64,000 bases of DNA from contig VBIQ01000012.1 of the NCBI GenBank assembly GCA_005880985.1, positions 1 through 64,000 on the forward strand, given 5' to 3'. The translations under genes were made by a program, and so were the position numbers. Below are positions 39,732 to 48,391 of this stretch, one piece after another; position 1 is the first letter of the stretch; every line of letters starts with the position of its first letter. Under the pieces are notes generated by a model. It was not told the origin of the DNA. It made no database searches and worked only from the letters and a program-made list of their open reading frames with translations. The stretch comes from Chloroflexota bacterium. Its GTDB lineage: Bacteria > Chloroflexota > Dormibacteria > Aeolococcales > Aeolococcaceae.

Positions 39732-41769
39732 CCAGGTCGGCGAGAAGGCCGAGGGTGAGGACAAGTCCGAGCGTGCCCAGGCCCGCGCTGAGCCAACCGG
39801 CGGCGTGACCAGAGCTCGCGCTGATGGCGGTGCCCACCCAGGCGGCTGCCGCGGTCAGCGCGACAGCGACGCGACGGCCGGCCCGGCGCACGATTCTCTC
39901 GAGGTGCTCGGTACCCCGGAAGTCGACTTGCAAACGGGCCCCCGGCCGCGCTCCGGCAGCGCGTTCTACAGCTTCGACCAGGCGTGACACCCGGAGTCGC
40001 AGCTTGGCGGCGTCGTAGAGCAGTCGCTGCGGATCGGCGGCGACGCGGAGCTGACCGATCACCTTGCGGCGCATGAAGCTACCCGCCGTCGAGAGGGGAT
40101 CGAGCGTGGGATCGAGCTCGGCGGCGGCGAGTTGCATCTGGCCAAACGCCTTGCCGGTCAGCGCCAGCGCCGCCGGCAGCCGCACCTGGTGACGGACTGA
40201 GAGCGCCGTCAGCTCCTGCAACAGCGGTCCGAGACGGAGATCACGCAGCGACAGGTGACGGTAGCGGCCGACGAGCTCGGCGAGCTCCTCTCGGAAGGTC
40301 CCCTCGTCAAATTCAGGTGGCGTCGACTCGCCGCCGAGCATGAGCATGACCTCGGCCAGAAAAGAGGTGTCCTCCTGCCAGAACGCGAGCAGCAAGAGCA
40401 GCAGGTACTCGCGCACCTCGCTGTCGACCTCGCCGACCATGCCGAAGTCGAGGAAATAGATCTTGTCGTTCCACCACCGCAGGTTGCCGGGATGCGGATC
40501 GGCGTGGAAGAAGCCGTCGCCCAGGACCTGCTGGTAGTAGGACTCGAGCAGCTGGCGCGCTGATTCGGTGCGCGCCTCGCCCGCGGGCGCATCGCGAATT
40601 GGAATCCCCTGGACCTCCTCCATCACCAGCAGCCGGGAGGTGGAGAGCTCGGGGAAGACCCGAGGCACGTCGAGGCGCGAGAACGGTGCAAGGACGCTCC
40701 GCATCCGATCGACGTTGGAGGCCTCCTGACGAAAGTCGAGCTCGCGCCGGAGCGAGGACGAGAGGTGCTCGATGATCGAGGGAAGATCCACCACCTGGCG
40801 GAATGCGGGACGTTCGCCTGCCTTGCTGGCGAACATCTCGAGCAGGCCGAGGTCCTGGAGGATCTCGTCCTCGGCGTTGGGACGCTGAACCTTGACCACC
40901 ACCCGCTCACCGCTGATCAGCAGCGCGCGATGCACCTGGGCGATGGTGCCGGCGGCCATCGGATCGGGCTCCATCCGCTCGAAGACGTCCTCCCAGGGCA
41001 CCTTGAGCTCGCGCTCCATCACCGCCACCACCTCCGCCTCGCTGAGCGGGGTGACACGGTCCTGGAGAGTCGCCAGCTCCTCGACGAAGGCGGGAGGCAC
41101 CAGGTCCGGACGCGTGGACAGGATCTGACCGAGCTTGGCGAAGGTGGGGCCCAGCTCCTCGAGCGCGTCCCGGAAGCGGCGGGCCCGGGTCTGCTCGGCG
41201 GCGTCATCCCTGCGGCGCCGGCCGAGCAGGTCTTGCAGGCCGTGCCTGGCCAGCACCCGGCCGATGTGTGCCGCTCGTCGGAGGAGGTGACCCTCGCCTG
41301 GCGCCTCGCCGCTATCACGCGCCGCGCCCTCGCGCAGGTCGCCTTCCCCGCGTTGCCGGGGGGCGGTGTCGCTGGTGTTGACGATCACCACCGTGCACCG
41401 GGCGTTGTGCGACACCCGGTTGGGCACGCTGCCGAGCAGGAACTGGGTGCGGTCACCCATGCCCAGGTTGCCGACGACGACGATGTCGGCGCGCTCCTCG
41501 TCCGCGAGACGCACGATGGCATCCGCGGGATCCGAGTCGTAGACGAGGCGAGATCTCCCCCGCGCGCCCCCCACCCGGGTTGCCAGTTCGGCCAGTTCGG
41601 CCGCGGCGGTGCCATCCGCAGCCGCGGCGGCGCCGACGAGGTTCTCCGGGGCAACGACCTGCAGCACCAGCAGCTCGGCGCCGTACCGACCCGCCATCTC
41701 CCCGGCCCATTCCACGGCCCGACTGGCCGTGTCCGAGCGGTCGGTCGCGACCAGGATGCGCTCGACCAT
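39715..41769 (-). CDS. UspA domain fused to an ABC1/AarF (UbiB-family) kinase
   Basis: A 684-residue fusion. Residues 1-140 are a universal stress protein with the ATP-binding pattern GNLGMGDRTQFLLGSV. After a charged linker comes an ABC1 atypical kinase: GPTFAKLGQILSTRPDLVPP (KxGQ), AGTIAQVHRA (Ala-rich loop), VVVKVQRPN (Lys), HADPHPGN (catalytic loop) and LDFGMVGEV (metal motif). The C-terminus has two membrane helices. UbiB-family proteins aid lipid or isoprenoid metabolism; the stress domain could gate this. ATG 41769 has GAGGGGTGGC before it. It is divergent from the cyclase. Confidence 0.9.
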   Translation of the reverse strand: MVERILVATDRSDTASRAVEWAGEMAGRYGAELLVLQVVAPENLVGAAAAADGTAAAELAELATRVGGARGRSRLVYDSDPADAIVRLADEERADIVVVGNLGMGDRTQFLLGSVPNRVSHNARCTVVIVNTSDTAPRQRGEGDLREGAARDSGEAPGEGHLLRRAAHIGRVLARHGLQDLLGRRRRDDAAEQTRARRFRDALEELGPTFAKLGQILSTRPDLVPPAFVEELATLQDRVTPLSEAEVVAVMERELKVPWEDVFERMEPDPMAAGTIAQVHRALLISGERVVVKVQRPNAEDEILQDLGLLEMFASKAGERPAFRQVVDLPSIIEHLSSSLRRELDFRQEASNVDRMRSVLAPFSRLDVPRVFPELSTSRLLVMEEVQGIPIRDAPAGEARTESARQLLESYYQQVLGDGFFHADPHPGNLRWWNDKIYFLDFGMVGEVDSEVREYLLLLLLAFWQEDTSFLAEVMLMLGGESTPPEFDEGTFREELAELVGRYRHLSLRDLRLGPLLQELTALSVRHQVRLPAALALTGKAFGQMQLAAAELDPTLDPLSTAGSFMRRKVIGQLRVAADPQRLLYDAAKLRLRVSRLVEAVERAAGARPGARLQVDFRGTEHLERIVRRAGRRVAVALTAAAAWVGTAISASSGHAAGWLSAGLGTLGLVLTLGLLADLVTGRE

Positions 41770-41790
41770 GCCACCCCTCGTCAAAAGCCG

Positions 41791-41819
41791 TTGACCCCCA
41801 GCGATCCGTATTGTAGGTT
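41791..41819 (+). promoter_or_regulatory. Promoter of the DUF5939 cyclase, overlapping a divergent -10
   Basis: TTGACC (41791-41796), 17 bases, TAGGTT (41814-41819). On the other strand TACAAT (plus 41810-41815) is a candidate -10 for the UspA-ABC1 gene, so the two promoters overlap and probably compete. Confidence 0.55.
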
Positions 41820-41890
41820 CGCGCGTATCAAAGGGAGCGGGGGACGCGGACGGAGCAGAGCTCGGGACGCGCGACCCCGGTGTCGGGAAG

Positions 41891-43783
41891 ATGAAGGGCC
41901 AGCAACACCGTCCCATCCGTTTCGAGCGGCAGCGCGACTATCCGATGTCGACGGCGGAGGCGTGGCGCCTGCTCGCCGACACCAACCATCTCAATCGCAG
42001 CGTGGGTCTGCCGTCGATCGAGTACTCGCCGATGGGAGGCGACGCCGAGCGCACGCTGCTGCGAGCGCGTGCCAAGGTGCTTGGTGTCGTTCCGGTGCGA
42101 TGGACCGAGTACCCGTTCGACTGGGTGCGCGAGCGTCGCTACGCGGTGCGGCGCCAGTTCGACGGTGGGCCGGTCGCCTGCCTGGTCGGTGGGGTGGAGC
42201 TTCATCCCTCCGGTAGCGGGGTCAACGTCAGGGTCTTCGCCGAATTCACTCCCGCGAATCTGGCAGGCCGGTTCCTGTGGCGGTTGGGCACCCGGGCGGT
42301 CCACGACTTTCTGGCCTATTGCGACCAATACCTGTCGCGCAAGGCTGCCGGCAAGGCCGACCCGATTCCGGTGCCTCCGCACCGTCCCTCGGTCGACCGG
42401 GGACAGCTCGACCGGGTGATGGCCAGGCTCGAGCAGGCCCCGGTGCAGCGGGAGCTGCTCGAGCCGCTGCGCGACCGGATCGAGGAGGGAAGCGACGACC
42501 AGCTCGTCGGCGTCCGCGCCTTTGCGGTCGCCGACGCCTGGGGGGCCGACCGGCTGGAGGTCCTCCGCCTCTTCCTGCACGCCACGCGGGCCGGTCTGTT
42601 CGCGCTGCGATGGGACCTGATGTGTCCCAACTGCCGGGTGACGAAGGCCGAGTCGGCGACGCTTCGCGAGCTGCCCCAGCGATACCACTGCGAGGTCTGC
42701 GGCATCTCCTACACCGCCGACTTCGATCAGCGTGTCGAGCTGCGGTTCTCCGTCCATCCGGCGATCCGCCGCGCCAGCGACGCCGTGTACTGCACCGGCG
42801 GCCCGTTGCGCATGCCCCACATCGTCGCCCAGCAGTACCTCCAGCCGGGGGAGGATCGCCGCCTGGACATCGAGCTGGACCAGCCGCTGCGCCTGCGCAC
42901 CGTCGGCGCCGAAGGCCAGCTGATCGTGGTCCCCGATCCTCGGAGCGGTCGCAGTCAGGACGTCACCCTGACGTATGCGGCGGGGCGGTGGGTCGGTCCG
43001 CATAGCATGGCCACCGCGAGCGACGACACGCTGCTGGTCCCATGCGAGGCCACGCCGCGGCTGCGAAACCAGACCGGTGGGCCGCTGCTCGTGGTGCTCG
43101 AAGAGATCGAGCCCGCCGGCCAGGGGACGACCGCCGCCCAGGCGACCACGCTGCAGGAGTTCCGAGACCTGTTCAGCGCCGAGGTGCTCGCGCCCGGCCA
43201 GCAGCTGGCCGTCCAGGACATCGCGCTGCTCTTCAGCGACCTTCGCGGCTCGACCTCACTCTACGAGGGGGTGGGGGACGCGGCTGCCTACAGCCGTGTC
43301 AACCGGCACTTCGACTTCATCAAGGAGCGTGTCGCCCGTCATAGCGGCGCCATCGTCAAGACGATGGGAGACGGGCTGATGGGCGCCTTCCAGCGGCTCG
43401 ACGATGCGCTTGCCGCCGCCGTCAGCATGCAGCAGGATGTCGGCGCCTGGTGCGCGTCCCAGCAGATCGACCCACCGCTGGTGCTCAAGATCGGTGTCCA
43501 CCACGGGCCGGTGATCGCGATGACCGCCAATGAGCGGCTCGACTATTTCGGGCGGACCGCGAACCTGGCCGCCAGGCTCGGCGCCGAGAGTCGCGGAGGC
43601 GACGTGGTTCTCCTCAAGGAGACCTTCGAGGAGGCGGCCCCGCCACTGGCTTCCGGTGGGCAGCGGCCGATGACGGTCGAGACATTTCGCGCGCGGCTGC
43701 GCGGGCTCGAAGGCGACAGGGAGCTGGTGCGCATCCAGGTTCCGGCGGCCGATGCCGCCGAGCCCGTGCTCAGCGGCGCCTGA
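41891..43783 (+). CDS. DUF5939 class III adenylate/guanylate cyclase
   Basis: A 630-residue soluble cyclase. Residues 1-150 have an SRPBCC-like pattern (STAEAWRLLADTNHLNRSVG). A zinc ribbon CPNCRV...CEVCGI lies near residues 250-280. A beta-rich middle is followed by the class III catalytic domain from about residue 445: LLFSDLRGSTSLYEGV (metal Asp), IVKTMGDGLMGAF and FGRTANLAARLGAES with the transition-state Asn and Arg. It makes a cyclic nucleotide, probably cAMP. It has its own promoter and diverges from the UspA-ABC1 gene. Confidence 0.92.
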   Translation: MKGQQHRPIRFERQRDYPMSTAEAWRLLADTNHLNRSVGLPSIEYSPMGGDAERTLLRARAKVLGVVPVRWTEYPFDWVRERRYAVRRQFDGGPVACLVGGVELHPSGSGVNVRVFAEFTPANLAGRFLWRLGTRAVHDFLAYCDQYLSRKAAGKADPIPVPPHRPSVDRGQLDRVMARLEQAPVQRELLEPLRDRIEEGSDDQLVGVRAFAVADAWGADRLEVLRLFLHATRAGLFALRWDLMCPNCRVTKAESATLRELPQRYHCEVCGISYTADFDQRVELRFSVHPAIRRASDAVYCTGGPLRMPHIVAQQYLQPGEDRRLDIELDQPLRLRTVGAEGQLIVVPDPRSGRSQDVTLTYAAGRWVGPHSMATASDDTLLVPCEATPRLRNQTGGPLLVVLEEIEPAGQGTTAAQATTLQEFRDLFSAEVLAPGQQLAVQDIALLFSDLRGSTSLYEGVGDAAAYSRVNRHFDFIKERVARHSGAIVKTMGDGLMGAFQRLDDALAAAVSMQQDVGAWCASQQIDPPLVLKIGVHHGPVIAMTANERLDYFGRTANLAARLGAESRGGDVVLLKETFEEAAPPLASGGQRPMTVETFRARLRGLEGDRELVRIQVPAADAAEPVLSGA

Positions 43784-43819
43784 CCCGTGACGGGTCGGGA
43801 TCCACGGGTGCGATTCGGG

Positions 43820-43850
43820 TAGGATTTGGGAGATGACCATTCTCCAAATC
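43820..43850 (+). promoter_or_regulatory. Promoter and operator of the toxin-antitoxin pair
   Basis: TAGGAT (43820-43825) is 7 bases before the ATG. Arms GATTTGGGAGA (43823-43833) and TCTCCAAATC (43841-43850) are complementary apart from one extra G and enclose the start codon. A bound antitoxin would cover both the -10 box and the initiation site. Confidence 0.6.
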
Positions 43851-44453
43851 GTAGCCGCAGAGAGCCCGTTCGACCGACCGGCTCTGGGCGTCAGGGCCGC
43901 CCGCCTGCTGGGGCTGGCCGAGGCCATGGGGCTGCTCACCGGCGGCGTGCCCATCGCCCGGCTCGACCGCGCCGCCATCCTCGGGCCGGTGGCGGAGCTG
44001 GTCCGCCTGGGCATCGGCCGTGATGCCGCCCTGGAGCTGCGGACGACCGACGACCCCGACCGCCTCGCGGATCTCCTCGACCGCCTCTACGCTGAGCTGG
44101 AGGCGTCCCCCGCGCCGGTCAGCGAATGCCGTGCCCTGGTCGCCGTCCTCGGTCTCGACACCCTTGCCGCCCTCAGCGGCGCCTCGCCGTCGAGCCTGCG
44201 GCGCTACGCCGCTGGGGAGCGCGGCGTCCCCGACGAGGTCGCCGCTCGCGTCCACACCCTGGCGCTGATCGTCGCCGAGCTCGCCGGCGGCTACAACGAC
44301 TTCGGCATCCGCCGCTGGTTCGCGCGTCCGCGCTCGCAGCTGGCAGGCAAGGCGCCCGCCGGCGTCCTCCGCCACGGGTGGAACCCTGACGGCGCGCCGG
44401 CCATGCGTGTGCGCGAGCTCGCCGCGGCCATCAACAGCTCGCCGGCGACGTGA
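43833..44453 (+). CDS. Xre/MbcA-type antitoxin of a RES system
   Basis: A 206-residue antitoxin. The C-terminal half resembles the Xre/DUF2384 antitoxins: RALVAVLGLDTLAALSGASP and SLRRYAAGERGVPDEVA form a helix-turn-helix, and GIRRWFARPRSQLAGKAPAG is the ending that contacts the toxin. The N-terminal 90 residues are helical. It lies directly before the RES toxin gene with a GTGA overlap. The palindrome over its start supports autoregulation. Confidence 0.82.
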   Translation: MTILQIVAAESPFDRPALGVRAARLLGLAEAMGLLTGGVPIARLDRAAILGPVAELVRLGIGRDAALELRTTDDPDRLADLLDRLYAELEASPAPVSECRALVAVLGLDTLAALSGASPSSLRRYAAGERGVPDEVAARVHTLALIVAELAGGYNDFGIRRWFARPRSQLAGKAPAGVLRHGWNPDGAPAMRVRELAAAINSSPAT

Positions 44454-44980
44454 TCTGGTTCCGTCACACCGATCCCCGCTATCCCTTCCTGTGGGAGAGC
44501 GCCGACCAGCCTCCCGCACGCTGGCACGGCGCCGGCGAGGGACCGGTGCACTACCTGGCCGACACCCCGGGCGGAGCGTGGGCCGAGTTTCTCCGCCATG
44601 AGGAGATCCGGGAGGTCGAGGACCTTGCCGGGATCCGGCGGTCACTCTGGGCGATCGATGTTCGCGACGAGGGGCCGGTGCCGGGGATCGCCGTCTCCGA
44701 CGCCGTCGCCCGTGGCGGGCTGGACAGTTACCCGGCCTGCCGTGCCGCGGCGCGCGCCTTCCGCCGCCGCACCCGACTGCGCGCCTTCCTCGCCCCATCG
44801 GCCGCGGTCGCCGGCGGTGGAGCCCATGGCTGGCGGGTGGACGGCGGCGAGCTGGCCGCCGAGCCGCGTGACGCGTTGGTGCTGGTCGCCTACGGCCGGC
44901 GCCCCGACCTGGTGGGTTGGGCCGCGGCGCACACTGGCCAGCCCGAACCGCGGTTGTTGACCGTGGTCCGCCCCCTCTGA
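44450..44980 (+). CDS. RES-domain toxin
   Basis: A 176-residue RES protein. RES toxins degrade NAD+, by phosphorolysis in MbcT. The domain is seen in WHGAGEGPVHYLADTPGGAW followed by AEFLRHEEIRE, with the Tyr and Glu of the NAD pocket and the Arg in the N-terminal RHTDPRY, and ends with VLVAYGRRPDLVGW. It overlaps the antitoxin by GTGA, the expected antitoxin-first order. A strong hairpin at 45005-45033 follows. Confidence 0.85.
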   Translation: MIWFRHTDPRYPFLWESADQPPARWHGAGEGPVHYLADTPGGAWAEFLRHEEIREVEDLAGIRRSLWAIDVRDEGPVPGIAVSDAVARGGLDSYPACRAAARAFRRRTRLRAFLAPSAAVAGGGAHGWRVDGGELAAEPRDALVLVAYGRRPDLVGWAAAHTGQPEPRLLTVVRPL

Positions 44981-45004
44981 TCGAAGTCGCCTGATCGTGT
45001 GGGT

Positions 45005-45033
45005 GAGAGGGCGAGCGCGCGGCTCGCCCTCTC
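45005..45033. terminator. Bidirectional hairpin terminator
   Basis: Arms GAGAGGGCGAG (45005-45015) and CTCGCCCTCTC (45023-45033) pair perfectly around a 7-base loop, between the convergent RES and BNR genes. There is no T-run, which is common in high-GC genomes. Confidence 0.7.
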
Positions 45034-45092
45034 GCTTGGCGCTATGGGGTCACGCTGATTGTATGGACGGGTCGTTTCCTGCCAGGTGGTCT

Positions 45093-46748
45093 TCAGAATC
45101 CGCGGCCGACGAGGACGTCGGTGGAGTTGTTTCCGGTCGGAGCGCGGTTGGCGGGATTGGTCACCGACGTGAGTGCGCGGCAGCTGAGGTTGGTGCAGGT
45201 GGTGGCCACGAAGACGGGTGAGAACGACGTCCCCACACTGGTCAGTCCGTTGTAGTCGCCCAGGAAGTAGCCGCCGGCGAACGGTGCGTCCAGGGTGTTG
45301 AAGGGACCCGACACGTGCGTCGCCGCGGTCGCGTCGAGGCTGTCGGTGTTAGTGGACACGATCGCCGACGGAGAGGCGCGCCGGATCCAGTAGTCGGCCA
45401 GCTCGGAGCCGGTCGACGTTGATTGCCACTGGTAGTAGCTGACGCCGACGGTGCCGTCGGACGCGACGGCGACGTTCGGCGTGAAGGCGAACTGCCCGTT
45501 GGGCGCATCCACCCGCTTTGCCGGGCTCCATGTCGCGCCTCCATCGGCGGAGGTGGTGATCACGATGTCGTCGTGGCCGCCGCCGCTGAAGCGCCCGTCC
45601 TCCCAGACGGCGTAGAGGTGGCCGGTGGCCGGGTCGATGGCGACCTCGGGGTTGAAGTCTGAGGTCCGGCTGGGCGCGGGTGGGTTGTTGGTCCGCGGAT
45701 CGATGTTGGTGGGATCGGTCACCGGGACGCTGAGGAGCTTGTCCACGATGGTCGGACCCGACCACGTATCGCCTCCGTCGATGGACTTGAGGAAGGCGAC
45801 GTTGAAGCCTCGTGGACTGCTCGGCCCGCTGGAGAGGATCATGTTGAAGAAGTCATACAGGGTTCCGGTGGTGGGATCCACGACGACCACGTTGCCGATG
45901 GTCTGGTTCTTGTTGCCGGGGTCGAAGATCTGCTTGGTCTGCCATGTCTGACCGCCATTGGTGGTCTTGGAGAACCACGTCGGCCCGTGGAAGTCCTTGG
46001 AGCGGATATCGGCTTCGAAGCTCGAGCTGGGCGACACCAGGCGATCCCAGACGGCGTAGGCGGTGCCGGCCTGGGTCGGGTCGGCGGTGACGGATTCCTT
46101 GTCATTGAAAAACTGGGTGACCTCGAAGATCGCAGTCGAGGTCCCGGCGTCGGTCTTGAGAGCCTTGGCGGACGACCAGGTGCTGCCGCCGTCGGCGGAG
46201 GTGGTGGCGAACACGCCGTTGTCGTTGGTGTTGACGTTGACGGAGATGCTCACCGCATACGCCCTGCCATCAGGACCGACTGAGACCCAGGGGTCCGAGG
46301 CACGGTTGTAGATGTTCACATTCACGTCGTTCGGCGCGGCGCAGGCATCAAAGGGGAGCGGGACGTCCGTCCAGGTCTTCCCACCGTCGTTCGACGAGCC
46401 TGCGGTCAGACCGTGGGCACCGCCGTTCGACCAGCGGTCCTGTTGCCACACGGCGATCAGGTTGGACTTGTTGGTCGGATTCCCGGAGATGAAGGGCTCG
46501 ACCTCGGAGTTGCGATAGTTGAAACTGGGCGACGACGTTGCCCCGGTGGTGCAGCCCGTGTATGTCGGCGGAGAGTCCGAGGCGGTTGCGACCGCAGGGG
46601 CTGAAGCCGGTTTGGCGGCGAGCGCGCTCTGCGCCAGCACGAGTATCAGCACGGCACCGATGCACAGTGGCGCAGCGCGACCTCGGGATGCGTGCAGGGA
46701 GCGTCCAATCGTTGGCGCGACATGCCGCAGGCGTTTGGAACGGTGCAT
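45093..46748 (-). CDS. Secreted BNR/Asp-box beta-propeller protein
   Basis: A 551-residue exported protein. A long signal region (LCIGAVLILVLAQSALAAKP) precedes a sialidase-type propeller with at least five Asp boxes: SSNDGGKTW, TSADGGSTW, KTTNGGQTW, SIDGGDTW and TSADGGATW. The catalytic Arg triad and Tyr of true sialidases is not evident, so it may bind glycans or other ligands. AGGAGG before ATG 46748 supports the start. It is convergent with the RES toxin gene. Confidence 0.85.
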   Translation of the reverse strand: MHRSKRLRHVAPTIGRSLHASRGRAAPLCIGAVLILVLAQSALAAKPASAPAVATASDSPPTYTGCTTGATSSPSFNYRNSEVEPFISGNPTNKSNLIAVWQQDRWSNGGAHGLTAGSSNDGGKTWTDVPLPFDACAAPNDVNVNIYNRASDPWVSVGPDGRAYAVSISVNVNTNDNGVFATTSADGGSTWSSAKALKTDAGTSTAIFEVTQFFNDKESVTADPTQAGTAYAVWDRLVSPSSSFEADIRSKDFHGPTWFSKTTNGGQTWQTKQIFDPGNKNQTIGNVVVVDPTTGTLYDFFNMILSSGPSSPRGFNVAFLKSIDGGDTWSGPTIVDKLLSVPVTDPTNIDPRTNNPPAPSRTSDFNPEVAIDPATGHLYAVWEDGRFSGGGHDDIVITTSADGGATWSPAKRVDAPNGQFAFTPNVAVASDGTVGVSYYQWQSTSTGSELADYWIRRASPSAIVSTNTDSLDATAATHVSGPFNTLDAPFAGGYFLGDYNGLTSVGTSFSPVFVATTCTNLSCRALTSVTNPANRAPTGNNSTDVLVGRGF

Positions 46749-46908
46749 CGAGTCTCCTCCTTCCATGGGCTGCACAGGAGAGGTCCGCCACGTCCCCCCG
46801 GTCACGCTTGACCGCGCGCTACATTGCTCCAAGGGAGTCGCCAGGGTCAAGCGTCGATGCCCCGTTTCTTGCGGTTTTCAGAGAGGAGAAGGCGACACCC
46901 CGACGTCC

Positions 46909-46914
46909 TACACT
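46909..46914 (+). promoter_or_regulatory. Candidate -10 box for the sirtuin gene (leaderless)
   Basis: TACACT is 7 bases before GTG 46922. Confidence 0.4.
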
Positions 46915-46921
46915 GGCGACC

Positions 46922-47680
46922 GTGACCGACCAGCTCGCCACCGTCGTAGCGTGGCTGCGCGACGCGCGCCGGGTGCTGGTCTTCACCGGGGCCGGCATCT
47001 CGACCGAGTCCGGCATCCCCGACTTCCGAGGGCCCAACGGGCTCTGGACCAAGGTGGACCCCAGCCGATTCACCCTCCAGAACTTCGTCGCCGACTCCGA
47101 GGTGCGGCGGGAGTCGTGGCAGAACCGGCTGCACTCGACGCTGGAGGAGGCCCGTCCCAACGCCGGCCACCGCGCGGTCGCCGAGCTCGGGCAGCTCGGC
47201 AAGGTGGGCACCGTGGTGACCCAGAACATCGACGGGCTGCACCAGCTGGCCGGCTCGCGCGACGTGATCGAGCTCCACGGCACCACCCGTGAGGCGGCCT
47301 GCCTGTCGTGCCGCCGCCGGCTGCCCATCGCCAGCGTGCTCGACCGCGTCCGCGAGGGTGATGTCGACCCGCACTGCGAGATCTGCGGCGGGCTTCTCAA
47401 GACGGCCACCATCAGCTTCGGCCAGGCGCTGATCGAGGCCGACCTCATCCGTGCTCACGCCGAGGCGAGCGCCTGCGACCTCTGCCTGGCGGCGGGGTCG
47501 ACGCTGTCGGTCTGGCCGGCCGCGGGAGTGCCGCTGGAGGCGCGGCGCTCGGGGGCCCGGCTGGTGATCGTCAACGACGGCGACACCGAGCTCGACGAGG
47601 CCGCGTCGACGGTCATTCGCGGCCGCACCGGCGAGGTTCTCCCCGCCCTCGTCGCCGGCCTGAGCGGTGCCCAGGTCTGA
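46922..47680 (+). CDS. SIR2-family NAD-dependent protein deacylase
   Basis: A 252-residue sirtuin that removes acyl groups from lysines using NAD+. NAD-binding GAGISTESGIPDFRGPNGLW is at residues 23-42; TQNIDGLHQLAG and the catalytic His in ELHGTT follow; the zinc site is CLSCRR and CEICGG; AGSTLSVWPAAG and VIVNDGDTELD complete the fold. The Tyr/Arg pair of CobB-type desuccinylases is not visible near the pocket. GTG 46922 is chosen for the leaderless box; the open frame upstream has no family sequence. Confidence 0.92.
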   Translation: MTDQLATVVAWLRDARRVLVFTGAGISTESGIPDFRGPNGLWTKVDPSRFTLQNFVADSEVRRESWQNRLHSTLEEARPNAGHRAVAELGQLGKVGTVVTQNIDGLHQLAGSRDVIELHGTTREAACLSCRRRLPIASVLDRVREGDVDPHCEICGGLLKTATISFGQALIEADLIRAHAEASACDLCLAAGSTLSVWPAAGVPLEARRSGARLVIVNDGDTELDEAASTVIRGRTGEVLPALVAGLSGAQV

Positions 47681-47724
47681 GAGAACGTCACCGCCCGGCG
47701 CGTCCACGGTGACCGGCCGCCCCG

Positions 47725-47730
47725 TACCCT
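47725..47730 (+). promoter_or_regulatory. Candidate -10 box for the membrane-protein gene (leaderless)
   Basis: TACCCT is 6 bases before ATG 47737. Confidence 0.4.
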
Positions 47731-47736
47731 TAGCCC

Positions 47737-48324
47737 ATGTCGCTGCTTCGCCGCCGGCCCCGGCCGCTGGCGCCGCGCCCGCGCGGCCTGGTGCCCTCCC
47801 TCAAGCGGTGGACCATCCCCGTCCTCGGGGCGGTCACCCCGGTGGGGTTGATCGTGGTCAACATCGCCGCCTTCATCGTCAAGCACCTCGACCAGTTCCG
47901 CTGGTCGATCAGCATCCTCGCCTTCGTCAGCGGGCTGATGCTCAACTCCTGGGCGGGGGTCAACATCTACCGGACCGGGCGCCGCCGGTTTCCCAACCGG
48001 ACGCTCTTCCAGAACCAGAACGAGGAGCTGGTGCTGATCGGCGGCGTGGCGGTGGTGATTGCCGCCGCCTTCCTCACCGCCTTCTTCTGCTACCAGGGCC
48101 TCAACGACCCCAACAACCTGCCCAACCGGCTCACCTTCCTCACCGGGGTCATCGCCATCGCCCTTCCCATCCTGCTGCAGGCCTTCTTCCACCGTGAGCT
48201 CCGCGATCAGCCGCCGGTGAGCACCTCCACCGCGGACGGCCGCACCGGCTCGTCGCCGCCACCGCCCACCTCGGTCGGCCCCACCTCGCGGTACGGGCCG
48301 CCGGGATCGCTTCCGCCGTCGTAG
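47737..48324 (+). CDS. Four-helix membrane protein of unknown function
   Basis: A 195-residue protein with a basic N-terminus, about four membrane helices (near residues 28-48, 58-75, 98-118 and 130-150) and a Pro/Ser/Thr-rich cytoplasmic tail. No family was recognised. It is followed 67 bases later by the SPFH gene on the same strand and may be its membrane partner, though the SPFH gene could also have its own promoter. Confidence 0.7.
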   Translation: MSLLRRRPRPLAPRPRGLVPSLKRWTIPVLGAVTPVGLIVVNIAAFIVKHLDQFRWSISILAFVSGLMLNSWAGVNIYRTGRRRFPNRTLFQNQNEELVLIGGVAVVIAAAFLTAFFCYQGLNDPNNLPNRLTFLTGVIAIALPILLQAFFHRELRDQPPVSTSTADGRTGSSPPPPTSVGPTSRYGPPGSLPPS

Positions 48325-48391
48325 GCGGGGCGGCGGCTAGCATGGATCGTGCAGCCGCCAGCCGTCCGTCACCCGCTCGAGGATCATCCGC

